From the NCBI GenBank assembly GCA_004293365.1, contig RDYN01000029.1:30808-94807 (forward strand): DNA of 64,000 bases. Direction: 5' to 3'. The stretch's first letter is position 1; each line of letters starts with the position of its first letter. The notes below the pieces were generated by a model that was not told the DNA's origin, ran no database searches, and saw only the letters and a list, made by a program, of their open reading frames with translations. A program made the translations under genes and the position numbers. The DNA is from Oscillatoriales cyanobacterium (lineage in GTDB: Bacteria > Cyanobacteriota > Cyanobacteriia > Cyanobacteriales > Microcoleaceae). This document shows positions 1-8,528 of the stretch, one piece after another.

Positions 1-2257
1 AGCATCCCCGGCAGAACACTTAAGTATGGGTGATGCTTTTTTTAGGCAAGAAAAATACCCGGAGGCGATCGGCTGTTACGATCGCGCCATAAAATTAAAT
101 CCTAATCTACCTCAAGCTTACCAAAACTTGGGCGAAGCGCTGAAAAAAGAAGGCAAATTACAGGAAGCAACAGTATATTATCGCAAAGCTATTGAACTGA
201 ACGCAGCTAATGCTAGAAACGGCAGCGAGGGGGAGCAAACTTTGGCGGGTGCAAACGGGACAAACGGCGCAGCAGTTAAGCAGCAGCCGGCAGCAACCCC
301 CGCCAAGCCGCCAGTTAAGCCGCCAGTGCAGCAGGCAGTTAATTCTACAATTAATATAGAAGATCCAGAAGCATACAAAATACTCGCAGAAGGCTATTTG
401 GCTCAGGGAAAATTGGAACAGGCAATTTCTGCTTGCAAGAAAGCTCTGCAAATTAAGCCGGAAGCGCCGCTTTACAAAATGCTCGGCAAGGCGCTGCAAG
501 CAGGTGGCAAAATAGATGAAGCTAAAACTTGCTATGTCAGAGCAATCGAAATTAACCCGAATTTTGCCGAAGCCTACGCTAATTACGGCAGCATTTGCGC
601 GCAGCAGGAACAGTGGCAGCAAGCGGTTTCTGCTTACGAAAAGGCGATCGCCCTGAAACCGGATTTTGCCGGTGCTTTCCGCAATTTTGCGAAATTGTTA
701 ACTCAGTTAGGCAAGTCGGAGGCGGCAGCCGAAGCCTGGTATCGAGCATTTGCGATCGACCCGAAATCGGGCACCGCCCAGGAACACGAGAATTTAGCCA
801 AAACTTTGATCGAGCAAGGTAAGATTGAGCAAGGAATTGATTGTTACCGGCGCGCGGTTGAGTTAAACCCAAATGCTGGCGAAGCTTATCACGAATTGGG
901 CGAAATTCTCAAGAATCAAGAACAGTGGGAAGCGGCAGTAAATGCTTACACCAATGCAATTAAAACTAATCCCGAACTTTCTTGGTCGCACAACAATTTA
1001 GCTGAGTCGCTGGTTAAGTTGGAACGGTGGGAGGAAGCTATAAATGCTTACCGAAAGGCGATCGACTTAAATCCAGATTTTAGCTGGTCTCACAACAATT
1101 TAGCGGATGTTTTGCTGAAGTTGGAACGGTGGGATGAGGCTGTAGAAGCATACCGGAAAGCAACAGAATTAAATCCAGATTTCAGTTGGTCGCACAACTA
1201 TCTAGCCGACGCGCTGATTAAACTGGAACGCTGGGATGAGGCTATTTCTGCTTACCAAAGGTCGATCGAACTTAACCCCGACCATTTCTGGGCGCACAAC
1301 AATTTAGCAGAAGCGCTGGTGAATTTGGAACGCTGGGATGAGGCGGTGGTTGCGTACCGCCGCGCTAACGAACTCAATCCGAGTTTCTTCTGGTCTCACA
1401 GCAAGTTGGGCGACGCGCTGCTAGAAATGGAAAGGTGGGACGAGGCGATCGAGGTTTACCGACGCGCGGCCGAGTTAAATCGCGATTTTCCGTGGACTTA
1501 TTACAACATGGGGACGGCTTTTGAGAAGCTGGAACGGTGGGATGAGTCGATCGCTGCTTACCGCCGCGCTGTCGAAATTCAGCCGGATTTGCCGTGGATT
1601 TCGCAAAAGTTGGCTGATGCTTTGAGGATGCGATCGCAGTGGGATTTGCAGGATGCGATGCGTTTGTACCAGCGCGCGATTGATGAGAATCGCGATGACT
1701 TGCAGTTGTATCACAAGGCGCTGGAGATTGCACCGAATGATGCTGACCTTTATGTGGGTTTGGCTGATGCTTTGGTGCGGCAGGGCTGGGTTGATGGGGC
1801 GATCGTATTTTATCAGATGGCGTTGCAGGTAAATCCCGAATGCGGCAAGGCGCACTTGCAGTTGGGGTTGATGTTAGCACAAAAGAATGATTTGAATGGG
1901 GCGATCGCTTGTTACCGCCGCGCTATTGAGGTGCAACCGCATGAGTATAAACCTTACCAATTGTTAGGCGATGCTCTGGTAACACAGGGTAAGCGGGAGG
2001 AAGCAATGAACTGTTACCGCCGCGCGATCGAGTTAAAACCTGACGATCCTTATATCCAGAACAATTTAGGGGATATGCTGCGACATCAAGGAGATTTGGA
2101 AGGAGCGATCGCAGCTTACCGCCGCGCCATAGAACTCAAGTCAGATTTCTCATGGTTCCACTATAATTTAGGGGAAGTCTTGACCAAAAAAGGGCGAATA
2201 GATGAGGCGAGTTCTTGTTACCGTCACGCCTTAGAGCTAGAACCCAAAATTTTCTAA
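1..2257 (+). CDS. Large TPR-repeat protein, 5' partial
   Basis: Almost entirely tetratricopeptide repeats, the 34-residue helix-turn-helix units that bind other proteins. The first ATG is at 26, but the frame stays open to the window edge and the upstream residues still read as coding, so the true N-terminus probably lies outside. A Pro/Ala/Gln-rich linker at about residues 70-110 (counted from the ATG at 26) separates a short TPR block from a long one of some 15 units. Units between about 970 and 1560 are unusually alike (WSHNNLA...KLERWDEA) with a 102-bp period. No catalytic domain is visible. It may be a scaffold or specificity subunit for the neighbouring glycosyltransferases; that role is inferred from context. 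Confidence 0.85.
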   Translation, partial: ASPAEHLSMGDAFFRQEKYPEAIGCYDRAIKLNPNLPQAYQNLGEALKKEGKLQEATVYYRKAIELNAANARNGSEGEQTLAGANGTNGAAVKQQPAATPAKPPVKPPVQQAVNSTINIEDPEAYKILAEGYLAQGKLEQAISACKKALQIKPEAPLYKMLGKALQAGGKIDEAKTCYVRAIEINPNFAEAYANYGSICAQQEQWQQAVSAYEKAIALKPDFAGAFRNFAKLLTQLGKSEAAAEAWYRAFAIDPKSGTAQEHENLAKTLIEQGKIEQGIDCYRRAVELNPNAGEAYHELGEILKNQEQWEAAVNAYTNAIKTNPELSWSHNNLAESLVKLERWEEAINAYRKAIDLNPDFSWSHNNLADVLLKLERWDEAVEAYRKATELNPDFSWSHNYLADALIKLERWDEAISAYQRSIELNPDHFWAHNNLAEALVNLERWDEAVVAYRRANELNPSFFWSHSKLGDALLEMERWDEAIEVYRRAAELNRDFPWTYYNMGTAFEKLERWDESIAAYRRAVEIQPDLPWISQKLADALRMRSQWDLQDAMRLYQRAIDENRDDLQLYHKALEIAPNDADLYVGLADALVRQGWVDGAIVFYQMALQVNPECGKAHLQLGLMLAQKNDLNGAIACYRRAIEVQPHEYKPYQLLGDALVTQGKREEAMNCYRRAIELKPDDPYIQNNLGDMLRHQGDLEGAIAAYRRAIELKSDFSWFHYNLGEVLTKKGRIDEASSCYRHALELEPKIF
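970..1560 (+). repeat. 102-bp-period internal TPR repeats
   Basis: About six consecutive 34-codon units inside the TPR gene share the core WSHNNLA, KLERWDEA and ELNPDF. Conservation at the DNA level suggests recent unit duplication. Confidence 0.8.
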
Positions 2258-2352
2258 TTTTCCGTGTAATCGAGCCTGTATTTCCTAAGTCGATGCAGGC
2301 TGATAGAGCTTATATGCCTTAAAATAATATCAACGAGATTAGAGGAACTACC

Positions 2353-2595
2353 ATGAACCCTGAAGCAACTCAACGCTTGCAAGAATCCATTCAAAAAACT
2401 TTATCCACTCATGCTAAAAGTGACAAAAGTTATCTCTGGATGGCCTATTGGGTAATCTTTGAGCGCGAAGCAGATGCTGATGGATTAGAAGGTTGGTTAA
2501 ACGATATCAAGTCAGGTTTGAGTCGGGCAGATGTTATTAAAAAAATGGTAGAGTCAAGTGAATTTAAAAAACGCCTTTCAGATGTAACCAGCTGA
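2353..2595 (+). CDS. Small DUF4214-like protein, 80 aa
   Basis: The second half (EREADADGLEGWL ... SGLSRADVIKKMVESSEF) has the pattern of DUF4214: a conserved Asp-x-x-Gly-x-x-x-Trp followed by a 'v...~S.EF' helix. This domain is common in cyanobacterial and proteobacterial surface and glycan-related proteins; its biochemical role is unknown. There is no signal peptide or membrane segment. An AGAGGAA ribosome site precedes ATG 2353. A near-duplicate copy lies immediately downstream, and the same kind of domain is embedded in the TPR-TIGR04372 protein at 30241-32580, so it may be an accessory module of the local transferases (inference). Confidence 0.7.
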   Translation: MNPEATQRLQESIQKTLSTHAKSDKSYLWMAYWVIFEREADADGLEGWLNDIKSGLSRADVIKKMVESSEFKKRLSDVTS

Positions 2596-2626
2596 GAAGC
2601 CAGTCGAAATTAGAGGAAGCTCCACC

Positions 2627-2890
2627 ATGAAATCGGAACAAAAAAAACGCCTGCAAGAAAGTATCCAAAATAGTTTATCCACTCATGCTAAAAGCGACAA
2701 AAGTTATCTCTGGATGGCCTATTGGGTAATATTTGAGCGCGAAGCCGATCCCGATGGGCTGGAAGGTTGGTTAAACTAACTCAATACAGGTGCGTCTCGA
2801 GCTACTGTTATCAAAAAAATGATTGAGGCGCATGAATTTCAACAAAAATTGACAGGTGTAGAAGGCGGCGATCGTAGCTTTCCTGAATAA
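2627..2890 (+). pseudogene. Second DUF4214-like copy with in-frame stop
   Basis: A tandem copy of the preceding gene. It has its own AGAGGAAG ribosome site and ATG 2627, and very similar protein sequence through YLWMAYWVIFERE and GLEGWLN. A TAA at 2777-2779 interrupts the frame where the partner has Asp; translation would otherwise continue in the same frame to the TAA at 2888. A single substitution (for example GAA to TAA) would explain it. It is either a pseudogene or a 50-residue truncated protein. Confidence 0.75.
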
Positions 2891-2902
2891 AATATCAACT
2901 GT

Positions 2903-3580
2903 ATGTTGGATAATAAACTTCATAGTGCTCGCATGAAAATGGTGAGAACGCTGCTACCGCCTGCTAACGCGATCTTAGATTTGGGAGGTTATTCTGCATC
3001 AGATCGAAGAGGCGCTCTATTACAGCTCGGCTATCCTCATCTTCCCGAAAATTTATATATTAGAGATTTCCCGCCCGATAAAATGATGTTCCCAGGGCCA
3101 GAGTGGCCAATAAAAGTTAAGCACCAAAATTGCAGTATTGAATATGTTTATGGAAGCATGACCGACTTAAGCGACTTTCAAGAAAGTAGTTTTGACTTAG
3201 TTTGGTCTGGAGAGTCAATCGAACACATCACCATAGAAGAAGCAGAACAACTATTTGACCAAGTTTATAAATTGTTAAAGCCGGGTGGTAAGTTTGCTCT
3301 AGACACTCCTAACAGGAAAGCTACCAAGCTACAGTTTCCCAATAATTATATTCATCCAGAACACAAACTAGAATACTATTTTGATGATTTGTGCAAACTG
3401 TTGGAGAAGCATAATTTCAAGATAGTCGAAACCAAGGGTATTATCGATCTCTCACAATCCATTGAAACATCAAGCCAGGAAACTCTCAATCATGAATTTC
3501 TTCACAGCCAACTATTAAACGATAATCCCGATCGATCTTATTGTTTTTACATTTGCTGTATGCGAGCGGAAGATTTGTAG
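2903..3580 (+). CDS. Class I SAM-dependent methyltransferase
   Basis: A 225-aa protein of typical size for a free-standing Rossmann methyltransferase. Motif I is LDLGGYSASDRRG at about residues 26-38. The acidic/post-motif region is FDLVWSGESIEHI near 93-105, and LLKPGGKFALDTPNR is motif III near 121-135. The substrate is unknown; sugar or glycan methylation is inferred from the surrounding glycosyltransferases. It starts 12 bp after the broken DUF4214 copy and probably shares its transcript. It converges on the glycosyltransferase ending at 3638. Confidence 0.8.
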   Translation: MLDNKLHSARMKMVRTLLPPANAILDLGGYSASDRRGALLQLGYPHLPENLYIRDFPPDKMMFPGPEWPIKVKHQNCSIEYVYGSMTDLSDFQESSFDLVWSGESIEHITIEEAEQLFDQVYKLLKPGGKFALDTPNRKATKLQFPNNYIHPEHKLEYYFDDLCKLLEKHNFKIVETKGIIDLSQSIETSSQETLNHEFLHSQLLNDNPDRSYCFYICCMRAEDL

Positions 3581-3637
3581 GCTCATTTATCAGAAAACGA
3601 ACCATAAATCATCAAGGAAGCCCGTCAGTTGCTAGTA

Positions 3638-4843
3638 TCAAAATTGAAGCCTTGCTCTGTCCAGTTCCCTTTGAGCTTGGAGAGCCGCTTGTTTCCAAGC
3701 TTGAGCTTGGGATTCATACCAGCCTTTCTCTTCTATTGTCCTGGTAATATATTCCAGGCGATGTCTAATTTTTTGACCAATAACCTCAGGACTGAATAAA
3801 GACCTAATCTCCTTAGCTGCTCTGGCTCCTACTTGCTGTGCTTGCGGATAATTCTGAAAAACATACTCCATCAGAGAAGCCGCGTGATTGATATCCGGCT
3901 CAGCCCAGATACTCCCTTTTGGGTAAAGTCCGTAAGCTTCAGTAGTTGCCACTAAATCGTATTTCACCAAAAAACTATTACCGACATTCATAAAATCGGT
4001 ATTCGATGAATAGGCGGTAGCGATGACGGGCTTGCCGTAATACATCGCCTCCGCCATAGTCAAACCAAAACCCTCAGCCCGATGCAGCGATACATAGCAG
4101 TTGCAATTATCTACTAAGGCATGAACCTCTTCCTTGCTCAAATGCCCTTCGATAAATTGAATAGATGGCCAATCTTCTGCCAGTGCTTTTAGTTGCTCGT
4201 ACTGATTTTGATAAGCTGGATGAGGTCTAAACTTAATAATCAGTAAAACATCTTCATTAGACTTCCCAAAAGCTTTTTTAAACGCCTCAATGGTGGCAAA
4301 AGGATTTTTGCGCTCAAAGCCGCTACCCATGTCGAACATGAACAGAAAAATAAATTTATCTTTGGGCAATCCTAAAGCTTCTCTATCCAATGAATTGGGG
4401 GGCAAATAAATGCTAGGAGGTAACTTAACAACGGGAAGAGGCGAGACATCAGAAATAGTTTCAGCAGTGTAATTGCTGTAAGTCCAAACTTCATCAAATC
4501 GCTTAAACGCCCCCATGAAAAAATCAGGAAATACGGGTAGTTCCCAAATCCAAAAACCAATATTATAGCGGTTATGAAAAAAGTCGGGATCGATACAATT
4601 CAACAGTGACTCGTGAGGGTTGGTATGGACGATATTAACGGGATAAGAGTGAGCGCTGGAAAAACTTGTATATGTATCATCTAAGTTGCGTTGCGAATCT
4701 TCTTTCAAATCCTTGATCGTGAAAGGAATGTTTGCAGCTTCTAGGGCTCTGATAGTGCCTCGCACCCCTCCGCCCAGACCAAACTCTCCACTTACATGAC
4801 CGATAATATTAACTCCAAAGTTAGACTTGGGACTATTCAACAT
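3638..4843 (-). CDS. GT4-type (group 1) glycosyltransferase, paralogue 1
   Basis: A 401-aa GT-B glycosyltransferase. The N-terminal acceptor domain starts with a glycine-rich loop (GHVSGEFGLGGGVRG, residues 15-29). The C-terminal nucleotide-sugar domain carries the family signature HRAEGFGLTMAEAMYYGKP, with the E-x7-E pair at E257 and E265. The tail is a short Gln/Ala-rich helix. It is the third of three adjacent paralogues transcribed leftward (the others start at 6145 and 7520), each likely adding one sugar to a common glycan. Donor and acceptor cannot be read from the sequence. Confidence 0.9.
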   Translation of the reverse strand: MLNSPKSNFGVNIIGHVSGEFGLGGGVRGTIRALEAANIPFTIKDLKEDSQRNLDDTYTSFSSAHSYPVNIVHTNPHESLLNCIDPDFFHNRYNIGFWIWELPVFPDFFMGAFKRFDEVWTYSNYTAETISDVSPLPVVKLPPSIYLPPNSLDREALGLPKDKFIFLFMFDMGSGFERKNPFATIEAFKKAFGKSNEDVLLIIKFRPHPAYQNQYEQLKALAEDWPSIQFIEGHLSKEEVHALVDNCNCYVSLHRAEGFGLTMAEAMYYGKPVIATAYSSNTDFMNVGNSFLVKYDLVATTEAYGLYPKGSIWAEPDINHAASLMEYVFQNYPQAQQVGARAAKEIRSLFSPEVIGQKIRHRLEYITRTIEEKGWYESQAQAWKQAALQAQRELDRARLQF

Positions 4844-4891
4844 AGCTAATTTGTTTTCCTGATAATAAGTATTTTCGGTAAATTCAACTTT

Positions 4892-6145
4892 TCAAGTATT
4901 AACGAGCCTTTGATGTTGTGCTAGTTCAGATTGAACTTGCTGTGCTGTCTGCCTCCAAACTTGGATTTCTGACTGCACCCCAGCCGTCTCTTGCTGAAGC
5001 TGATGGATGCGGGTAGACCAATTTGTAGATTGGCTCATTCTGTTTCTGATGATTTCCAATCTATTTTTGATTTTGATGCCTTGAAGTTGAGGGTTCAGTA
5101 AAGACTTTATTTCCTCAGAGGCTCTAGATCCTACTTGTTGCGCTTCCTGCGGATTCTCAAAAACGTACCTCATTAACGATGCTGCATGATCGACATCGGG
5201 ATCTGCCCAGTAATTTCCTTTAAAGTAAGGCCCGTAATCTTCTGTCAGCGTCACTATGTCATATTTTACTGGCAAACTATTGCCGACATTCATAAATTCC
5301 ATATTAGATGAGTAGGCGGTCGCGATTACCGGTTTGCCGTAGTACATCGCTTCCGCCATTGTCAAGCCAAACCCTTCTGCCCGATGCAGGGAAACATAGC
5401 AGTCGCAATTTGCAACTAAAGCATGAAGTTCGTCTCTTTTTAAATGCCCGTCAATAAAGTGAACCGGCCAGCCCTTTGCTTGCGCTTTGAGCCGATCGCG
5501 TTCTTCGGGAAAAAAGCTGCCGTTAGAAAACTTTAGCACCAGTAAAACATCCTGGTTTGATTGAGCAAAAGCTCGCTTAAATGCCTCTAGGGTAGCAAAG
5601 GGATTTTTGCGACCTACGGTACTGTGGAAGTCAAACATGAATAAAAAAATACATTTGTTTTCGGGCAATCCCAATGCTTCTCGATCGAACGATGGTGTGG
5701 GAAGATCGAGGCTGGACATCATCTTAATCACGGGCACGGGCGATACGGGCGCGATCGCCTCAGCGCAGTAATTGCTATAAGTCCATATCTCGTCAAATAA
5801 AGAAAAAGCGTACAGCCACCCCGGAGGAAATATCGGCAGTTCCCAAGCCCAGAAGCCAATATTGTATCGACCTTTAAAGCATTCGCGATCGATCATGTTG
5901 AAAACAATCGGTTCCGGCAGAGTGTGTATCAGGTTAATGGGATAGGGATTTTGATCGGAAAAACTTGTATAGCTGTTGTCTAAGTTGCGATGCCAATCTA
6001 CCTTAATATCTTTGAGTGCAAAGGGAATCCCAGCAGCTTCAATCGCTCTGAGAGTGGCTCTCGATCCTTCTCCCAGGCCGTATTCACCGCTGAGGTGTCC
6101 GATAAAGTTGATACCGAAATTAGAATCTGGCGTTTGATTTAACAT
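4892..6145 (-). CDS. GT4-type glycosyltransferase, paralogue 2
   Basis: A 417-aa protein alignable along its length with both neighbours: same N-terminus (FGINFIGHLSGEYGLGEGSR) and same donor-site motif HRAEGFGLTMAEAMYYGKP with the E-x7-E pair. The last ~45 residues are a Gln-rich predicted coiled helix that is longer than in paralogue 1. The ATG at 6145 aligns with the paralogue 1 start. The gap to paralogue 1 is 48 bp, suggesting one transcript. Confidence 0.9.
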   Translation of the reverse strand: MLNQTPDSNFGINFIGHLSGEYGLGEGSRATLRAIEAAGIPFALKDIKVDWHRNLDNSYTSFSDQNPYPINLIHTLPEPIVFNMIDRECFKGRYNIGFWAWELPIFPPGWLYAFSLFDEIWTYSNYCAEAIAPVSPVPVIKMMSSLDLPTPSFDREALGLPENKCIFLFMFDFHSTVGRKNPFATLEAFKRAFAQSNQDVLLVLKFSNGSFFPEERDRLKAQAKGWPVHFIDGHLKRDELHALVANCDCYVSLHRAEGFGLTMAEAMYYGKPVIATAYSSNMEFMNVGNSLPVKYDIVTLTEDYGPYFKGNYWADPDVDHAASLMRYVFENPQEAQQVGSRASEEIKSLLNPQLQGIKIKNRLEIIRNRMSQSTNWSTRIHQLQQETAGVQSEIQVWRQTAQQVQSELAQHQRLVNT

Positions 6146-6191
6146 AGTAAGTCTTCTGCTTAATAAACATCTAGAATCAAGCCTTGAAAAT

Positions 6192-7520
6192 TCAGCGCTG
6201 TTGCAGTGGAAAATGGGATTGTTTTGCTAAATCTTGCTGTACCTGCAATGCTGTTTGCCTCCAAGCTTGGGCTTGACGAGCCAATAAATCTCTTTCTACC
6301 TGAAGCTCGTGGAAACGACTTGACAAGTGGGACTGATTGATATTCCCCATGATAAATTCAAGGCGATTTTTTATTTTTATGCCCACTGTTTGAGGGCCCA
6401 GCAAAGCTCTAATTTCCTGAGCAGCTTTAGCTCCTACTTGCCGTGCTTCCCGATGGTTTTCAAAAGTGTACTTCATCAGAGAGGCAGCATGGTCAATATC
6501 TGCTTGGGCCCAGACACTGCCTTTGGGGTAAGCTCCATAATCTTCAGTGGTTGTCACCAGATCGTATTTAACCGGAAAACTATTGCCAACATTCATAAAT
6601 TCCATATTAGATGAATAGGCTGTCGCTATTACTGGTTTCCCGTAGTACATGGCTTCAGATATTGTTAAACCAAACCCCTCAGCCCGATGTAGAGATACAT
6701 AACAGTCACAACTATTCACCAGAGCGTGAATTTCTGCTTTTGGCAAATGCCCGTCTATAAATTGAATCGATGACCAGCCTTCTGTCAATTGGGCGAGCTG
6801 CTCTCGCAGGTGCGGGAAATAATGGGTATTGGCAAACTTGAGCACGAGTAAAACATCTTGATTGGATTTTCCAAAAGCTTGTTTAAACGCCTCAACGGTG
6901 GCAAAAGGATTTTTTCTTTCAAAGGAACTCGCAAAGTCAAACATGAACAGAAAAATAAACTTATCTTTGGGCAAGTTTAGGTTTTCTCTTGTCAGGGAAG
7001 GCTTAGGAAAAGCGAGGCTCACAGGAATTTTGAGCACGGGAACTCGGGAGACAGCCGAAAATGCTTCTGCACAAAAATTGCTGGGCGTCCAAATTTCATC
7101 AAATAAATCAAATGCCCACTGCCACTCCTTCGGAAATACGGGCAGTTCCCACAACCAGACACCTATATTGTATTTGCCTTTGAAATATTCAGAACCAATA
7201 CCGGGAAAGTATCCTGCTAAAATTTGCTCGACCCAATTGGGGTTAGTTTGGACTATATTGATCGGATAGGGGTTATCGTTGGAAAAATTTTTGTAGGTGG
7301 AATCTGAGTTAGGTTGCCCGCCTACCTTTAAATCTGTCAGAGTAAAGGGAATTTTAGCTGCTTCCATGGCTCTGATCGTGCCTCTGGCTGCTTCTGCTAG
7401 CCCAAAGTCACCGGTTATGTGACCGGCAACATTTACACCAAAAGAATTATTTAATGTATTATTTAACATTTGTTTTGCTGTTTGCTTTGTGGAAATCTCA
7501 GAAGAGGATTTAACAACCAT
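6192..7520 (-). CDS. GT4-type glycosyltransferase, paralogue 3
   Basis: The first gene of the three-paralogue run (442 aa). It has the glycine-rich N-terminal loop (GHITGDFGLAEAARG) and the donor-binding HRAEGFGLTISEAMYYGKP with both glutamates. The longest start is ATG 7520, but the ATG at 7469 gives an N-terminus (MLNNTLNNSFGVN) that aligns with the other two proteins and may be the real one; neither has a strong ribosome site. A Gln-rich helix forms the C-terminus as in the paralogues. Confidence 0.88.
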   Translation of the reverse strand: MVVKSSSEISTKQTAKQMLNNTLNNSFGVNVAGHITGDFGLAEAARGTIRAMEAAKIPFTLTDLKVGGQPNSDSTYKNFSNDNPYPINIVQTNPNWVEQILAGYFPGIGSEYFKGKYNIGVWLWELPVFPKEWQWAFDLFDEIWTPSNFCAEAFSAVSRVPVLKIPVSLAFPKPSLTRENLNLPKDKFIFLFMFDFASSFERKNPFATVEAFKQAFGKSNQDVLLVLKFANTHYFPHLREQLAQLTEGWSSIQFIDGHLPKAEIHALVNSCDCYVSLHRAEGFGLTISEAMYYGKPVIATAYSSNMEFMNVGNSFPVKYDLVTTTEDYGAYPKGSVWAQADIDHAASLMKYTFENHREARQVGAKAAQEIRALLGPQTVGIKIKNRLEFIMGNINQSHLSSRFHELQVERDLLARQAQAWRQTALQVQQDLAKQSHFPLQQR

Positions 7521-7525
7521 TTAGT

Positions 7526-7843
7526 CTATGAAGCCTTCTTAATGAGCAGCCCCAAGGATGTTGTGACATATTGTTCTAACTGAAGCTTTAAGTGTATCCC
7601 TGACCAGGGCGGTACGTCTATATGACGGTCAAACGGCCCGCTTCCAGCGTTGTAGTTGAGGACTATTTCGTGGCCCTGGCTTAGCAACTCTGCGGCCAGC
7701 CGATCGATGTCCTGCCGTCGAAATAGTACAGTCTGTTGGTGGTCGATCGTCGCATCATTAGACAAAACGTTGAATTCGGTGGTGTGGACTGCTATGCCGC
7801 CCGGACGCAGGCACTTAAGGCTGTTTTTGACGAATTCGAGCAC
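7526..7843 (-). pseudogene. C-terminal half of broken SAM methyltransferase
   Basis: Reads LRPGGIAVHTTEFNVLSND, the motif III region of a class I methyltransferase, then the usual C-terminal strands, but has no SAM-binding motif I. That motif is in the upstream fragment in another frame (7792-8397). The GTG at 7843 lies inside a 38-bp perfect palindrome where the frame is lost. The two pieces together match one methyltransferase of about 280 residues. It could also be a separately translated fragment, but with no nucleotide-binding core that would be inactive. Confidence 0.7.
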
Positions 7844-8397
7844 CTAGGCTCGATCGAGCCTAGGTGCTCGAAAGCGCAAGAGGAATAGACAAAATCGAAG
7901 CCCACCAAATCCCCATCTATCTTGTTCATGTCTGCCACGCGGTAAATCACTTTGGAGGCGAAGCGTTCGGGGGGGCAGATGCCGCGATCGTTAAGCGCCT
8001 CCAGCGTTGCTGCATATTCACCGCTACCGGCCCATCCTTGCTTTGTCGCTTCGTCTATATCTAGGTCTGTGGCGACGATATCGCAGCCGCGAGCGGCCAT
8101 TACTGCTACTAACGGTTCCTTGCCAACGCCGAAACCCAGTCCGCGCCTGCCCGGTGACATCATGCCCGTCTCGGACAGACACTGGAGGATGTAGGCGTAC
8201 TCCCACAGTTTTCGATGGAAGATGGGCTCGTGTGGAAGACGAGTTTGCTCGCACCAATAGTAGAAGGCATCCGATCGGCACTGGGCCTCCGTGGCCATTT
8301 GCGAGACTGGATTGGTTAAGCAGGGCTCTTTGTCGATGACTGGTGCCACGCCCTGGCGACCCGCATTCTGGGACTTCAAATTAGATATGGGAATCAC
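7792..8397 (-). pseudogene. N-terminal half of broken SAM methyltransferase
   Basis: Carries the SAM-binding half of a class I methyltransferase: GLGFGVGKEPLVAVMAARG (motif I), then DIVATDLDI and FDFVYSSCAFEHLGSIE. After that Glu, translation enters a palindrome and continues out of frame (PRCSNSSKTALSACVRAA) to a stop at 7792; the expected continuation is encoded in the frame of the downstream fragment. The start is GTG 8397; an ATG at 8298 is an alternative. The stretch looks more GC-rich than its neighbours, hinting at transfer. It is divergent from the gene at 8529. Confidence 0.7.
7835..7872. repeat. 38-bp perfect palindrome at frameshift
   Basis: Positions 7835-7853 are the exact reverse complement of 7854-7872, with no spacer (centre TCGA|TCGA). 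It sits precisely where the methyltransferase reading frame is lost. One arm matches the coding sequence for FEHLGSIE, and the other looks like an inverted copy of it. Confidence 0.95.
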
Positions 8398-8528
8398 AAC
8401 TTAGTGTTTAGCGCTGGGCGACGAACTGGTACAGCTACTTATTGTACAATGGAGCGAGTGTTGCCGGGTGGAACGCTGTTGAGTTTAAACTCTCTTCTTG
8501 ATAAACTGACAAAAAAAGTAATAGATTT

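Noticed and set aside
1374..1880. 168-aa minus-strand frame inside the TPR gene
   Set aside because: Pro/Ser/His-rich shadow of repetitive TPR codons.
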